DNA of 25,280 nt. It comes from Acidithiobacillus montserratensis (GTDB lineage Bacteria; Pseudomonadota; Gammaproteobacteria; Acidithiobacillales; Acidithiobacillaceae). The translations under genes and the position numbers were made by a program. The stretch's first letter is position 1. Each line of letters opens with the position of its first letter. Of the stretch, positions 14,623 through 23,229 are shown in pieces. Where the stretch lies: the NCBI RefSeq assembly GCF_018853465.1, contig NZ_JABBOU010000107.1:1-25280 (forward strand), given 5' to 3'. Under the pieces are notes generated by a model. The model did not search any database, was not told where the DNA came from, and saw only the letters and a list, made by a program, of their open reading frames with translations.

Positions 14623-16916
14623 GATCCTTGCTCCCAGGTCACCTCGACCGGATCACCGGGATATAATCCCAGCTCGGCGAAGCCTTCCTGATCAATGGCA
14701 ATCACCCCCTGGACCATATCCTCACAGGGAATGACCGGCAAATGCAGTTGCCCGCAAGGGCCCTGCAAGGTGGCCCATTCGGCCTGAACGTCCGGATGCA
14801 CCCGCAAACCCCGGAGAGGCGCCAAAGATTGCAGGTCTTCCGCCGTATCCGCCAGGGTCTCGCCACCATACCAGCGAAATATATCCAGCTCCCACTGCCC
14901 GGATTCCACAGTCGGGGTAGTCGGCAGCGCCGCAATTGCAAAGCGGGCACGAAGGGTATCTGGCAGCAGTACGCCCGGACTTTCAGGGTCCGGCGCTGTG
15001 GGACAGAGAAAATGCAGATAAAAATCGAGGCGCTGCTGCCAGGCTTCGTGAACCTGCAAAAGCTCGGCCAAACGGCCCAACCAGAACAGCGGCGGCGGTG
15101 GTCCCAGGGGATGCTTCATTCCTCCGGCGGCCTCGGGAAAAGCACTGCCATGCACTGCCGAGTGCAATACCTGGGCTTCCCGTCGGTATACCGGAGCAAA
15201 CGCCTGAATCCGCCCTTCATAATTCACGAATAACCCGGCCCGCTCCGGGAAAGCCGCAACGGGTAACAGTGCCTCTGCCGCCCGGGCAGTTTGCGAGTCC
15301 ACCATATCCAGCAAAGCCAGGCCATCCAAACCGGGAGAGAGGGTGCGCCAGGTACCCGCACCCCAATCCTCGCCCAGAGGATCCGCCCCCAAACACAGCA
15401 AATGGTGGATTTCGCGCTGTCGCAGAGCCTGCTGCAGGCGCTCGGTATGGCCATCCGCCGCAAAATAGGCGGCTCCAAACAGGTTAGGACGATTGACAAA
15501 AGCCCCGGCGCGGGCATTGGCGGGCAGCTTTTCCAGGGTTTTGCGCAGGGCAAACAAGCCTGCTGGCCCCAAAGTCTCAGCCGTTGCCAGCAATACCGGC
15601 AGACGCCCTCCCTGCAAGCAGGGATCATCGGCCAATCGGGAGACCACATCGGGCAGAGCGCTGGGCCGCAGGGGGCGATAATCGCCTTTGCGGGCAAGCC
15701 CGGTTCGGCTGCTGGCCAGCACCGTCAAACGCGCGCCACGGCCTAGGGCCTGCCGCACAGCAAATCCGGCCATGGGCGCAATACTATCCAGATCTCCGAT
15801 AACCACAATGCGATCTGCCGCTGCGACCTCCTGCAAGCTGGGCGCCTGGGGTAGCGCCAAACATTGTTGTGCCAGAGCTTCCGCCCAGGAACTGGTCACT
15901 GCAGCAAAAGGCGCATGTAAACAATCAGCCAGCGCAAAGAGGCCGAGATTACTTTGCAGATCTTCCCGAGGGGAGCCGAGAAATCCACTGCGCCCCTCCT
16001 CCAGACGACTGGCTAATTGCCGCAACACCGCTTCCTGGCGACTGGTTTCGCCTTTCAGACGGGGCTGCAAGGGTCGGGAATGGGCGGTCACATAAGGAAA
16101 TGCATAGCGGCCCCGGTCACAGAGAAAATGGCCGTTGATTTCAGGATTCTGGCGATTGCGAATCCGCCGCAGGGTGCCCAGTCGAGCTCCGGGAGTGGTA
16201 TTGCAACCCACCGCACAATGGGGGCAAACCGAAGGTCCCTGCTGCAGATCCCACACCCTGACATAGTCGTGGCGAAACACCTTGTCGGTAAACACCCCGG
16301 TCGGACAGACTTCCACCAGATTGCCGCTGAACGGACTTTCCAACGGGCCATCCTCCAGACGTCCGAAGCTGACCCGGTTGCGCGAGCCGAACACCCCGAA
16401 ATCCTCTCCCAGGGCGGCATCCTGATAAAAACGCACGCAGCGATAACAGGTAATGCAGCGGTTCATTTCCTGATAGACCAGAGGACCGAGATCCTGGTTG
16501 CGATAGGTGCGCTTCGGGCCACTGTAGTGGCGCACACTATGACCGGTTTGCACGGTCATGTCCTGCAGATGACATTGCCCGCCCTCATCACAGACCGGAC
16601 AGTCGAGAGGATGATTGGTCATGAGCAGCTCGATGATCTCCCGATGTTCCGTATGCACATCGGCTTCCAGTGTCACCAATTGCAGATCGTCACTGGCAGG
16701 CAGCAGGCAGGCCATGGTGATCCGGGGGGGATGCTTGCTGTCATGGGGATACATTTTCACCGCACATTGGCGGCAGGCCCCCAGACTGCCGAGGGCGGGG
16801 TGAAAACAGAAATAAGGAATCTGCCGATCCTGACCTGCGGCAATGGCGGCTTCCAGCACATTTTGACCGGGAATGAAGGGAGTTTCCTGACCATCCAGAA
16901 AAAAAACATGCTTCAT
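14619..16916 (-). CDS. nuoG: NADH-quinone oxidoreductase subunit G (multi Fe-S)
   Basis: This is the largest peripheral-arm subunit, 765 residues. The N-terminal 2Fe-2S ligands are Cys37, 48, 51 and 70. The His-Cys cluster N5 uses His102, Cys106, 109 and 115. Cluster N4 uses Cys154, 157, 160 and 204. A fourth motif C-x2-C-x3-C-x27-C (Cys231, 234, 238, 266) matches the additional cluster N7 known from E. coli and Thermus. A molybdopterin-like domain follows, shorter than in E. coli, where the protein has about 900 residues. I choose the ATG at 16916, because GGGAG lies 8 bases before it and the gene overlaps the nuoF stop by ATGA. Confidence 0.96.
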   Translation of the reverse strand: MKHVFFLDGQETPFIPGQNVLEAAIAAGQDRQIPYFCFHPALGSLGACRQCAVKMYPHDSKHPPRITMACLLPASDDLQLVTLEADVHTEHREIIELLMTNHPLDCPVCDEGGQCHLQDMTVQTGHSVRHYSGPKRTYRNQDLGPLVYQEMNRCITCYRCVRFYQDAALGEDFGVFGSRNRVSFGRLEDGPLESPFSGNLVEVCPTGVFTDKVFRHDYVRVWDLQQGPSVCPHCAVGCNTTPGARLGTLRRIRNRQNPEINGHFLCDRGRYAFPYVTAHSRPLQPRLKGETSRQEAVLRQLASRLEEGRSGFLGSPREDLQSNLGLFALADCLHAPFAAVTSSWAEALAQQCLALPQAPSLQEVAAADRIVVIGDLDSIAPMAGFAVRQALGRGARLTVLASSRTGLARKGDYRPLRPSALPDVVSRLADDPCLQGGRLPVLLATAETLGPAGLFALRKTLEKLPANARAGAFVNRPNLFGAAYFAADGHTERLQQALRQREIHHLLCLGADPLGEDWGAGTWRTLSPGLDGLALLDMVDSQTARAAEALLPVAAFPERAGLFVNYEGRIQAFAPVYRREAQVLHSAVHGSAFPEAAGGMKHPLGPPPPLFWLGRLAELLQVHEAWQQRLDFYLHFLCPTAPDPESPGVLLPDTLRARFAIAALPTTPTVESGQWELDIFRWYGGETLADTAEDLQSLAPLRGLRVHPDVQAEWATLQGPCGQLHLPVIPCEDMVQGVIAIDQEGFAELGLYPGDPVEVTWEQGS

Positions 16917-18172
16917 GACTGGCTCTCCCGATACGGACAATGGCCGAGACGCACATGGGCCTGAAAATCATCGGCAAAGGCATGCAGTCCCGAAAGCACC
17001 GGCATCAGGGCTCCGGGAGCCAGCGCACAAAAGCTGTTGGGGGCGATCTGCCCACCCAGATGGTGCAGGGTATCAATATCTTCCGTGCTGCCTTCTCCCG
17101 CCTCAATGCGCTCCAGCAACCAGCGCAGATAAGGCAGCCCCTCCCGACAGGGCGTGCAAAAACCGCAGGACTCCCGGGCAAAAAATCGGGTGGTCGCGAC
17201 CAGAAAATCGACAGGACATTGCTGGTCGTCCAGCAGAATGAAGCCTCCTGTACCCAGTCTGGAGCCCACCTTGGCCACTGCATCAAAATGCATGGGCGTA
17301 TCAAAATGCTCGGGCATCAGAAAGGGTGTGGAGGAACCGCCGGGCAACACCGCGCGCAAGTTACGCCCTTCCTGCATTCCTCCGGCATGCTCAAACAATA
17401 TCTCCCGGGCGGTCGTGCCCATGGGCAATTCAAAGACCCCCGGGCGTTGGGCAGGCCCGCAGACACTGTATAGCTTGCTCCCGACGCCGCCGTTCACACC
17501 CAGACTGCGAAACCAGTCGGCGCCATGGGCCAGGATGCCCGGTAAATGCGCGATACTTTCAGCGTTATTCACTGTCGTCGGCTGCTGCCAGAGCCCTTGC
17601 TGACTGATATGGGGCGGTTTTTTGCGGGGATTGGCCCTTTTGCCCTCAATGGCATTGAGAATGGCCGAGTCTTCGCCGCAAATATAGCGACCCAGAGAAA
17701 TATGAATATCCAGGCGCAGGTCACCGTCGGGCAAGCGCAGCAAACCGGCTGCACGGGCCTGATGCAGTGCTTTTTCCAGAACCCTTGCACCGGCGGCATA
17801 TTCCCCGCGCACAAAAATGACCGCATAGCTCACACCCAGAGCGTGAGCAGCAATCAGCATGCCCTCGATAATGTGGTGGGGCGCCCCGAACAGCAGCGCC
17901 CGGTCCTTGATACTTCCCGGCTCGGTTTCGTCCAGATTACAGACCAGATAGCGGGGTTGCGGTGCGTCAGCACCGCGCAGACGCCATTTCAGCCCGGTGG
18001 GAAAACCAGCACCACCGCAACCACGTAGTCCGGATTTTTCGACCTCGGCGATAATATCGGCAGGATCCATCTCTATCGCTCGAGCCAGACCGGCGTAGCC
18101 GCCAGCTTGACGGTAAACCTGCAAATCAGCAGGATCCGGATCCGCAAAGTGTCGACTCAGGACGGCTTCCAT
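16913..18172 (-). CDS. nuoF: NADH-quinone oxidoreductase subunit F (NADH/FMN site)
   Basis: NuoF oxidises NADH at FMN and passes electrons to cluster N3; it has 419 residues. The N3 ligands are Cys336, 339, 342 (ESCGFCTPCREG) and Cys382. The flavin/NADH motifs are recognisable but altered. The usual GRGGAGF reads G-C-G-G-A-G-F (Cys52 for Arg). NADE reads N-L-D-E (79-82). GEETAL reads G-E-D-S-A-I (166-171), with Asp168 where E. coli has Glu183, the residue that discriminates against NADPH. The charge is kept there. The ATG follows GGAGG by 7 bases and overlaps nuoE by 16 bases. Confidence 0.96.
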   Translation of the reverse strand: MEAVLSRHFADPDPADLQVYRQAGGYAGLARAIEMDPADIIAEVEKSGLRGCGGAGFPTGLKWRLRGADAPQPRYLVCNLDETEPGSIKDRALLFGAPHHIIEGMLIAAHALGVSYAVIFVRGEYAAGARVLEKALHQARAAGLLRLPDGDLRLDIHISLGRYICGEDSAILNAIEGKRANPRKKPPHISQQGLWQQPTTVNNAESIAHLPGILAHGADWFRSLGVNGGVGSKLYSVCGPAQRPGVFELPMGTTAREILFEHAGGMQEGRNLRAVLPGGSSTPFLMPEHFDTPMHFDAVAKVGSRLGTGGFILLDDQQCPVDFLVATTRFFARESCGFCTPCREGLPYLRWLLERIEAGEGSTEDIDTLHHLGGQIAPNSFCALAPGALMPVLSGLHAFADDFQAHVRLGHCPYRESQS

Positions 18173-18669
18173 ACATCCGCCTCCAGTTGTGCCAAAAGCC
18201 GGGTCAGTGCCTGCTTATCCATCGGTCCGAGTGCCTCATCATCAACCATCAAGGCCGGTGCCCGATCACACATGCCTATACACACATGGGGAATCACCGT
18301 CAGCTTGCCACTCCGGCTCACTTCCCCGAATTCGACGCCACAGTGCTGACGGGCTTGGGCCAGAATATCCTGGGCACCGGCCATATGGCAGGCGATGCTG
18401 TCACATACCCGCATGACATGGATGCCCACCGGTTCGCGCAGCAACAGACTGTAAAAAGTGCAGAGTTCCTCGACTTTTACCGGACTTAATCCGGTCATTG
18501 TAGCCGCCAGCTGCAAGGCTTCGTCATCAATGTAGCCCCGCGCCTTCTGCAGAGCTTGCAGGATTTCACTGATGGCCGCCTCCGGTACTGGCGACTCCGC
18601 CACCATGGCCCTTAGCCTGGCTAGAAGTGCCTCATCGTGCAGATCAGCGGTCGAGATCGGCGAGGACAT
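18157..18669 (-). CDS. nuoE: NADH-quinone oxidoreductase subunit E (2Fe-2S)
   Basis: This 170-residue thioredoxin-like subunit carries the off-path 2Fe-2S cluster N1a. The ligands are Cys89 and Cys94 (CDSIAC) and Cys130 and Cys134 (CIGMC). The N-terminal helical region is usual for the family. I choose the ATG at 18669, giving a normal length. It lies inside nuoCD, overlapping it by 26 bases, the longest overlap in the operon, and its ribosome site is weak (GGAT). The longer frame starting at 18795 would add 42 residues unlike the family. Confidence 0.92.
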   Translation of the reverse strand: MSSPISTADLHDEALLARLRAMVAESPVPEAAISEILQALQKARGYIDDEALQLAATMTGLSPVKVEELCTFYSLLLREPVGIHVMRVCDSIACHMAGAQDILAQARQHCGVEFGEVSRSGKLTVIPHVCIGMCDRAPALMVDDEALGPMDKQALTRLLAQLEADVWKPS

Positions 18670-20347
18670 AGTCGATGGATCCAATGGTGGCAATAAAATC
18701 CGGCAGAGCGGTATCACGTCCCAGCTCGGTGATGAGCTGGACATGGGGAAACGAGGGCGTGCGCACCCGCAGCCGGTAAGGGTGGGCGCTGCCATCGGCG
18801 ACCAAGTAATAGGCCAGCATGCCCCGCGCCGACTCCGTGATACTCAATACCTGCCCGGCGGGCGGGCCAATTTCTCCGGCCATTTGTTCAAAATGGTGGA
18901 TGAGTGTTTCGATATCCCGCAAGGTATGGTCTTTGGGGGGTAAGGCGTAGCGGGCATCAGCGGCCAGCGTCGGGCCCTCGGGCATATCCTCGGCAAGTTG
19001 CCGTAACATGCGGATACTTTGACGAATCTCATCAATATGCAATTGCGTCCGCGCCAGAGCATCGCCGTCCGTAGATGTGGGCACCTCAAAATCAAGATCG
19101 GCATAGAGCCCGTAAGGAGCGGCTTTGCGCATATCCCAGGCTTTACCCGTGCTGCGCAAGACAATCCCCGAGGCGCCCCACTTTTCAGCCTGTGCAGCGG
19201 ACAGCACCCCGATACCCCGGGTCCGGGCGCGGAAAATCGGATTACCGACGGTGAGCGTCTCAGTATCACGCAGTCCCGACTCGACTTTCTGCAGCACTTG
19301 CAGCAGATCCTCCCGCCAATCCTCGGGCAAGTCAGCAGCTACTCCGCCAATCCGGAAAAACTGCGGATGCAGGCGCCCACCGGTATATTTTTCAATCAGG
19401 TCCAGGAGCAGAGCCCGGTCCCGAAACGCATAAAATGCCGGACCCATGGTGCCGAGATCATTACCATAACTACCCAGCCAGACCAGATGCGAGGAAATCC
19501 GGCAGATTTCCGCGAGCAGGGTGCGGATGCCTTCGGCGCGGGCGGGCAAATTGAGATCCGCCAGCATTTCCACACCGCGCACATAAGGAAACTCCCCCAA
19601 CACCCCCCCCAGATAATCGACACGATCGGTATAGGGAATGAAATTATGGAAAGTATGGCCTTCGGCAATTTTTTCCACACCCCGGTGGTGATAACCAATT
19701 TCCGGATCCACGCTGGCAATTTTTTCTCCCGAAATTTTCAGGATAAAGCGCAAAATGCCGTGGGTTCCAGGATGATGCGGTCCTACATTCAGCACCGTGT
19801 ATCCCGCTTCCGGAGCAGTCACTTCTGCGCTGTAAGCCTTGAGGGCATCCTGAAGATCCGCCTTGCTCAAACGGTAGGCAGGACGCTCCGTGGCGCGAAT
19901 GGCTTCCGCCTTGCGCAGCGGGTGTCCTTCCCAGAGGGGCGGCAGCAAAATCCGCCGCAAGTCCGGGTGACCGCTGAATTGCAAGCCGAAAAGGTCGTAG
20001 ACCTCGCGTTCATACCAGTTGGCGTTCACATAAATACCGGTGATGGAAGGCACCGGGACTGCTGCATCGGCGTGAGCCACCCGCAGGCGCAGCACGCCAC
20101 AGGCTTCCAGACCGTGAAGATGATAGGTCAAGGTATAGTGGGCAGAGGCTGCTGACGCATTTGCCGGTCCCTCATCCACAGCCGTCAAATCCAGCAACAT
20201 GGGAAAGCGCGGCTGCATCTCTTCATGGAGAAACTGCAAGGCGGGCAATAACTGCTCCTCGGGCAGCTGGAAATCCGGCCAGCCGTCCCGCCCTTCCGTA
20301 AGCGGACTGGCCGCAAAACGCTTCTGCAAAACCTCAGCCAACAGCAT
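18644..20347 (-). CDS. nuoCD: NADH-quinone oxidoreductase fused subunit C/D
   Basis: This single 567-residue chain joins NuoC (about 1-160) and NuoD (about 180-567), as in E. coli and some other proteobacteria. The C part has [22 protein letters not shown] (111-132). The D part begins with [10 protein letters not shown] (188-197) and [10 protein letters not shown] (217-226), which contain the histidine and tyrosine region of the quinone site. The C-terminal sequence [10 protein letters not shown] is typical. A linker of about 20 residues separates the parts. The ATG is 14 bases inside the end of nuoB, with GGGA 8 bases upstream. Confidence 0.96.
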   Translation of the reverse strand: MLLAEVLQKRFAASPLTEGRDGWPDFQLPEEQLLPALQFLHEEMQPRFPMLLDLTAVDEGPANASAASAHYTLTYHLHGLEACGVLRLRVAHADAAVPVPSITGIYVNANWYEREVYDLFGLQFSGHPDLRRILLPPLWEGHPLRKAEAIRATERPAYRLSKADLQDALKAYSAEVTAPEAGYTVLNVGPHHPGTHGILRFILKISGEKIASVDPEIGYHHRGVEKIAEGHTFHNFIPYTDRVDYLGGVLGEFPYVRGVEMLADLNLPARAEGIRTLLAEICRISSHLVWLGSYGNDLGTMGPAFYAFRDRALLLDLIEKYTGGRLHPQFFRIGGVAADLPEDWREDLLQVLQKVESGLRDTETLTVGNPIFRARTRGIGVLSAAQAEKWGASGIVLRSTGKAWDMRKAAPYGLYADLDFEVPTSTDGDALARTQLHIDEIRQSIRMLRQLAEDMPEGPTLAADARYALPPKDHTLRDIETLIHHFEQMAGEIGPPAGQVLSITESARGMLAYYLVADGSAHPYRLRVRTPSFPHVQLITELGRDTALPDFIATIGSIDYVLADLDR

Positions 20348-20834
20348 GATTCAATTCCCGCTGCAATATCCGGGGCGGATGCCGGCGGATTTTCTGCTGC
20401 AACAACAAGAGTCCGTCCATCAAGGCTTCGGGCCGGGGCGGGCAACCGGGCACATACACATCCACCGGTAAAAGCCGGTCAATGCCCTGAACGACGCTGT
20501 ACACATCGTACATCCCTCCGGAATTGGAACAGGACCCCATGGAAATCACCCATTTGGGTTCCAGCATCTGTTCATAAATTTCCAGGATCATGGGCGCCAT
20601 TTTCACGAAAATCGTCCCCGAGGTGATCAGCACATCCGACTGCCGGGGTGAGCCGCGCAGCACCTCTGCGCCAAATCGCGACAAATCGTGGCGGGGAGTG
20701 ACCGCAGCTACCATTTCGATGAAACAGCAGGAAGTACCAAAATTCAATGGCCAGAGCGAGCCAGCCCGACTCCAGGCCAGCATTTCCTCAAATTTTCCTA
20801 CCAGCAGGGACAAGGGCCCCGGACCTAGTGCCAT
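20334..20834 (-). CDS. nuoB: NADH-quinone oxidoreductase subunit B (cluster N2)
   Basis: NuoB carries cluster N2, the last Fe-S centre before quinone. The 166-residue chain has the tandem cysteines 36 and 37 (TSCCFIEM), Cys102 (GSCSNSGG) and Cys131 (PGCPPRPEA). I choose the ATG at 20834, because GGGAGG lies 6 bases before it. The longer frame starting at 20918 lies inside nuoA and adds 28 atypical residues. It overlaps the nuoA end by 10 bases. Confidence 0.96.
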   Translation of the reverse strand: MALGPGPLSLLVGKFEEMLAWSRAGSLWPLNFGTSCCFIEMVAAVTPRHDLSRFGAEVLRGSPRQSDVLITSGTIFVKMAPMILEIYEQMLEPKWVISMGSCSNSGGMYDVYSVVQGIDRLLPVDVYVPGCPPRPEALMDGLLLLQQKIRRHPPRILQRELNHAVG

Positions 20835-21184
20835 TGCAAGCCTCCCATGCGCCACTCGTAAAATAAACCCAGGCCCAAAATCAGCATAAATGCCAGACCA
20901 GCAATGACCGGTCCCCACCCCAGGCTATGAAAAGCCACCGCCCAGGCAAAGAGAAAAGCGGCTTCCAGCTCAAAAACCAGAAAAGAAACCGCCAACAGGT
21001 AAAAGGCTACGGGCGTTGCCGGATGGGTCGTGGTATTGGCGCCAAGGCCACTTTCAAAAGGCACATTTTTGTTGCGATTCGGGTGACTGCCACCCAGCAA
21101 GCCCGAAATCCAGAGTATGCCCATCAATACCAGTAAAACGGCGGCAGCAAAAATGCCGACAATCATGGCGGGGCCGGGAGTCAT
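20825..21184 (-). CDS. nuoA: NADH-quinone oxidoreductase subunit A
   Basis: This is the first gene of the complex I operon, coding a three-helix membrane subunit of 119 residues. The family segment PFESGLG is followed by [21 protein letters not shown]. The usual FDVE/FDIE motif of TM2 reads F-E-L-E, a conservative Asp-to-Glu change with the second glutamate kept. The loop before TM2 lacks the arginines common in the family. The ATG at 21184 is chosen, with GGTGGGA about 7 bases upstream. An in-frame ATG at 21244 would add 20 residues and has no ribosome site. Confidence 0.93.
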   Translation of the reverse strand: MTPGPAMIVGIFAAAVLLVLMGILWISGLLGGSHPNRNKNVPFESGLGANTTTHPATPVAFYLLAVSFLVFELEAAFLFAWAVAFHSLGWGPVIAGLAFMLILGLGLFYEWRMGGLQWH

Positions 21185-21335
21185 AACGGTTTCCCACCAA
21201 GTGCGATTTTTGTCTGTGAATACAAAAAGCCCCCTTTTCAGCATGCAGGCATGCCCTGAGCATACGCAGCGTCATCCTTGGACTACGCTATATAGTATAG
21301 ACCATGAATTGTCGTGCATCGGAGGAGCGCTACTG
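21185..21335. promoter_or_regulatory. Divergent control region between nuo operon and small unknown gene
   Basis: This 151-base region must hold the nuo promoter (minus) and that of the small plus-strand gene. It contains CTATA-TAG-TATAG (21288-21300), a dyad rich in -10-like hexamers on both strands. It also contains GCATGC-AG-GCATGC (21241-21254), a double palindrome in the probable nuo leader. I see no well-spaced -35 for either direction, so the exact promoters remain undefined. Confidence 0.4.
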
Positions 21336-21641
21336 ATGAATATCTGGGAAGATCCCGCCGTCCAGTCGGGCATACTGGACTATCTCGAGCAAAAACAACT
21401 GTTGGCGAGCTTCACCAGCATGGGCGGGGTGGCGATCCGGGAGGGCGCACAATGTCATTGCAGTCTCCCTGAACATGTTGATAAGCAAGTGATAGTGCTC
21501 TGTCAGTTCGATTTTGATGAACTGGTCCCCTTCGGGGCGGCCGGAGATCAGCGCCTCCGCCAACAGGGGCAGGTGCATGTGCGCCTGGATGAGGCCGGCA
21601 AGGTGGTCGATGCCTGGTTATGCCGTCCCGGATCCTGCTGA
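21336..21641 (+). CDS. Small soluble protein of unknown function, 101 residues
   Basis: A strong GGAGGAG site lies 8 bases before the ATG at 21336, which makes this a real gene despite its small size. The product has no signal peptide or membrane segment. It is acidic, with a Cys-His-Cys (40-42) in the middle and a C-terminal Cys. It reads like a compact alpha/beta domain, but I do not recognise a family. It is divergent from the nuo operon. Its TGA directly abuts the stop of the converging exporter gene, with no base between and no terminator. An in-frame extension upstream (to 21117) has no ribosome site and is rejected. Confidence 0.75.
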   Translation: MNIWEDPAVQSGILDYLEQKQLLASFTSMGGVAIREGAQCHCSLPEHVDKQVIVLCQFDFDELVPFGAAGDQRLRQQGQVHVRLDEAGKVVDAWLCRPGSC

Positions 21642-22841
21642 CTAACTTTTCGTGTGCAGAAAAGGCGCTGGCAAAGTCCGCGCGTAACGCAGGGCAATGA
21701 CAGCAAAACTGGCGCAGCCCAGAATGGTGATCCCCAGAGCCAGGGCACTATGCACGGTCATGCTGCCAATGACGATGGCAGCAAGTGACGCGGCCGTAAA
21801 TTGCATGGCGCCCAGCAGCGCAGAAGCGCTTCCGGCATGGCGACCCTGCTCGGCCATCGCCAGGGCGGTCGCATTGGGGCCGACCAGGCCGATGCTGGCC
21901 ACATACACAAATAACGGCAAGAGGATGGCGAACATCCCGATCCCGGGAGTCAAGGCACTGATCAGCAACAGCAAAGCTGCCAGGGATTGCACCCAAACTA
22001 TGGTCTGCAGAATACTCTCGGCATTGTGGCGACGATGCAGGAGACGATTAAGCTGCGCCATGAGCACCAGACCTAGGGCATTGGCACCAAATATCCAGCC
22101 AAAACTGCTCGCGGGAACCCGGTAAAGATCAATAAAAACGAAAGGCGATCCGGCGATATAGGCAAACATGCCGGCGTAGCACAGGGCATACACCATAGAG
22201 AACGCCATGAAACGCTTGTCCTGCAGCAGTATCCGATAACGCCGCAAGACCTGGACGATGGCCAGAGAATGCTCCGCCGTAGGTTCATGACTCTCCGTCA
22301 GCCCCAGATAAACCAACAGTAAAATCCCTATCCCGAACAGGGTCAGCAACCAGAAAATACTCTGCCATCCCCACCATACCAGCAGATAACCGCCCACCAG
22401 CGGCGCAATGATGGGGGCCAAACCCATCACCAGGATCATCGCGGCAAAAATGTGCGGTGCTTCTTGGGGAGGAAACCGGTCCCGCACTACCGCCCGGGAA
22501 ATCACGATTCCCGCACAGGCACCCAGACCCTGAACAAAGCGCAGTACAATCAGCGTTCCGATGGATGGAGCGAGGGCACACCCCGCCGAAGTCAGCACAT
22601 ATAGCGTAAGTCCCAGCAGCAAGGGGCCACGCCGCCCAAAACGATCCGAGAGGGTACCAAAAAATAACTGTCCCAGAGAAAGTCCCACAAAAAAACTGGC
22701 CAGGGTTAGCTGGACCGCCAGATGCGAAGCACTAAAAAAGCGGGACAGCGTAGGCAAACTGGGAAGATACATATCAATGGACATGGGACCAAAGGCACTC
22801 AGCATACCCAGAATGAATATCAGCCGCTTTTTATGCTGCAA
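21642..22841 (-). CDS. Bcr/CflA-type MFS drug exporter
   Basis: This 399-residue inner membrane protein has about 12 helices and probably expels drugs or small metabolites in exchange for protons. The Bcr/CflA mark SIDMYLPSLP (21-30) follows the first helix. Motif A is GTLSDRFGRRGPLL (62-75), and RFVQGLGACAGIVISRAVVRD (101-121) matches the TM4-5 region. The start is a TTG at 22841 with AAAGGA upstream; the first ATG at codon 13 would remove half of helix 1. A terminator hairpin ends only 32 bases upstream, so no promoter is obvious. The substrate is unknown. Confidence 0.88.
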   Translation of the reverse strand: MQHKKRLIFILGMLSAFGPMSIDMYLPSLPTLSRFFSASHLAVQLTLASFFVGLSLGQLFFGTLSDRFGRRGPLLLGLTLYVLTSAGCALAPSIGTLIVLRFVQGLGACAGIVISRAVVRDRFPPQEAPHIFAAMILVMGLAPIIAPLVGGYLLVWWGWQSIFWLLTLFGIGILLLVYLGLTESHEPTAEHSLAIVQVLRRYRILLQDKRFMAFSMVYALCYAGMFAYIAGSPFVFIDLYRVPASSFGWIFGANALGLVLMAQLNRLLHRRHNAESILQTIVWVQSLAALLLLISALTPGIGMFAILLPLFVYVASIGLVGPNATALAMAEQGRHAGSASALLGAMQFTAASLAAIVIGSMTVHSALALGITILGCASFAVIALRYARTLPAPFLHTKS

Positions 22842-22873
22842 TGTCCTTCCTTTCCCTTTTCACGTCCTTTCCC

Positions 22874-22902
22874 AAAAAAAGAAGGCACGGAAAATCCGTG
22901 CC
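22874..22902 (-). terminator. Rho-independent terminator after the DUF2892 gene
   Basis: On the minus strand an 8-bp stem (GGCACGGA with TCCGTGCC) with a 3-base loop is followed by TTC and seven T. It lies 53 bases after the DUF2892 stop and 32 bases before the exporter start. It may also control readthrough into the exporter. Confidence 0.87.
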
Positions 22903-22954
22903 TGTGACCGGCAACGCACTCAAAACGAAAAGCGATAGCGCGCAGTGTGCAGTG

Positions 22955-23155
22955 CTACTTTTTTACCGGGCAGGTCCTGATACCCAGCAAGGTATATAAA
23001 CCGCAAAAGCCGGTGATTCCGGTAATCAGCGGTATCAAGCCCAGCAAAGCCCACCACTTGCTGGCTCCCGGTAAAAATACTGCCAGTACCACAATGATCA
23101 CCAGTCCCAATATCACCCGAATCAGACGATCCCACTTTCCTTCATTGACAGGCAT
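22955..23155 (-). CDS. DUF2892 (YgaP-like) small inner membrane protein
   Basis: This is a 66-residue protein with two membrane helices. It matches the DUF2892 pattern: a start like EGKWDRLIRVILGL, a middle WALLGLIPLITGITGFCGLY and an end LGIRTC. The two cysteines are typical of the family. In other proteins this domain anchors rhodaneses or stands alone; the function is unknown. I choose the ATG at 23155, because GAGGGAG lies 6 bases before it. It lies 74 bases after the nitroreductase stop and may be co-transcribed with it. Confidence 0.85.
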   Translation of the reverse strand: MPVNEGKWDRLIRVILGLVIIVVLAVFLPGASKWWALLGLIPLITGITGFCGLYTLLGIRTCPVKK

Positions 23156-23229
23156 TTTCAACTCCCTCGCAGGCGGTGCCTGCATATACTTATTGGAACC
23201 ACAGTTTAATCTGTCACGACTTCTGGAAT

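Noticed and set aside
19019..20155. Long plus-strand frame opposite nuoCD (and similar ones at 2770-3672, 13594-14691 and 16017-16964)
   Set aside because: They lie wholly or mostly antisense to well-identified genes, have odd Gln/His-rich composition, no ribosome sites, and match no family.
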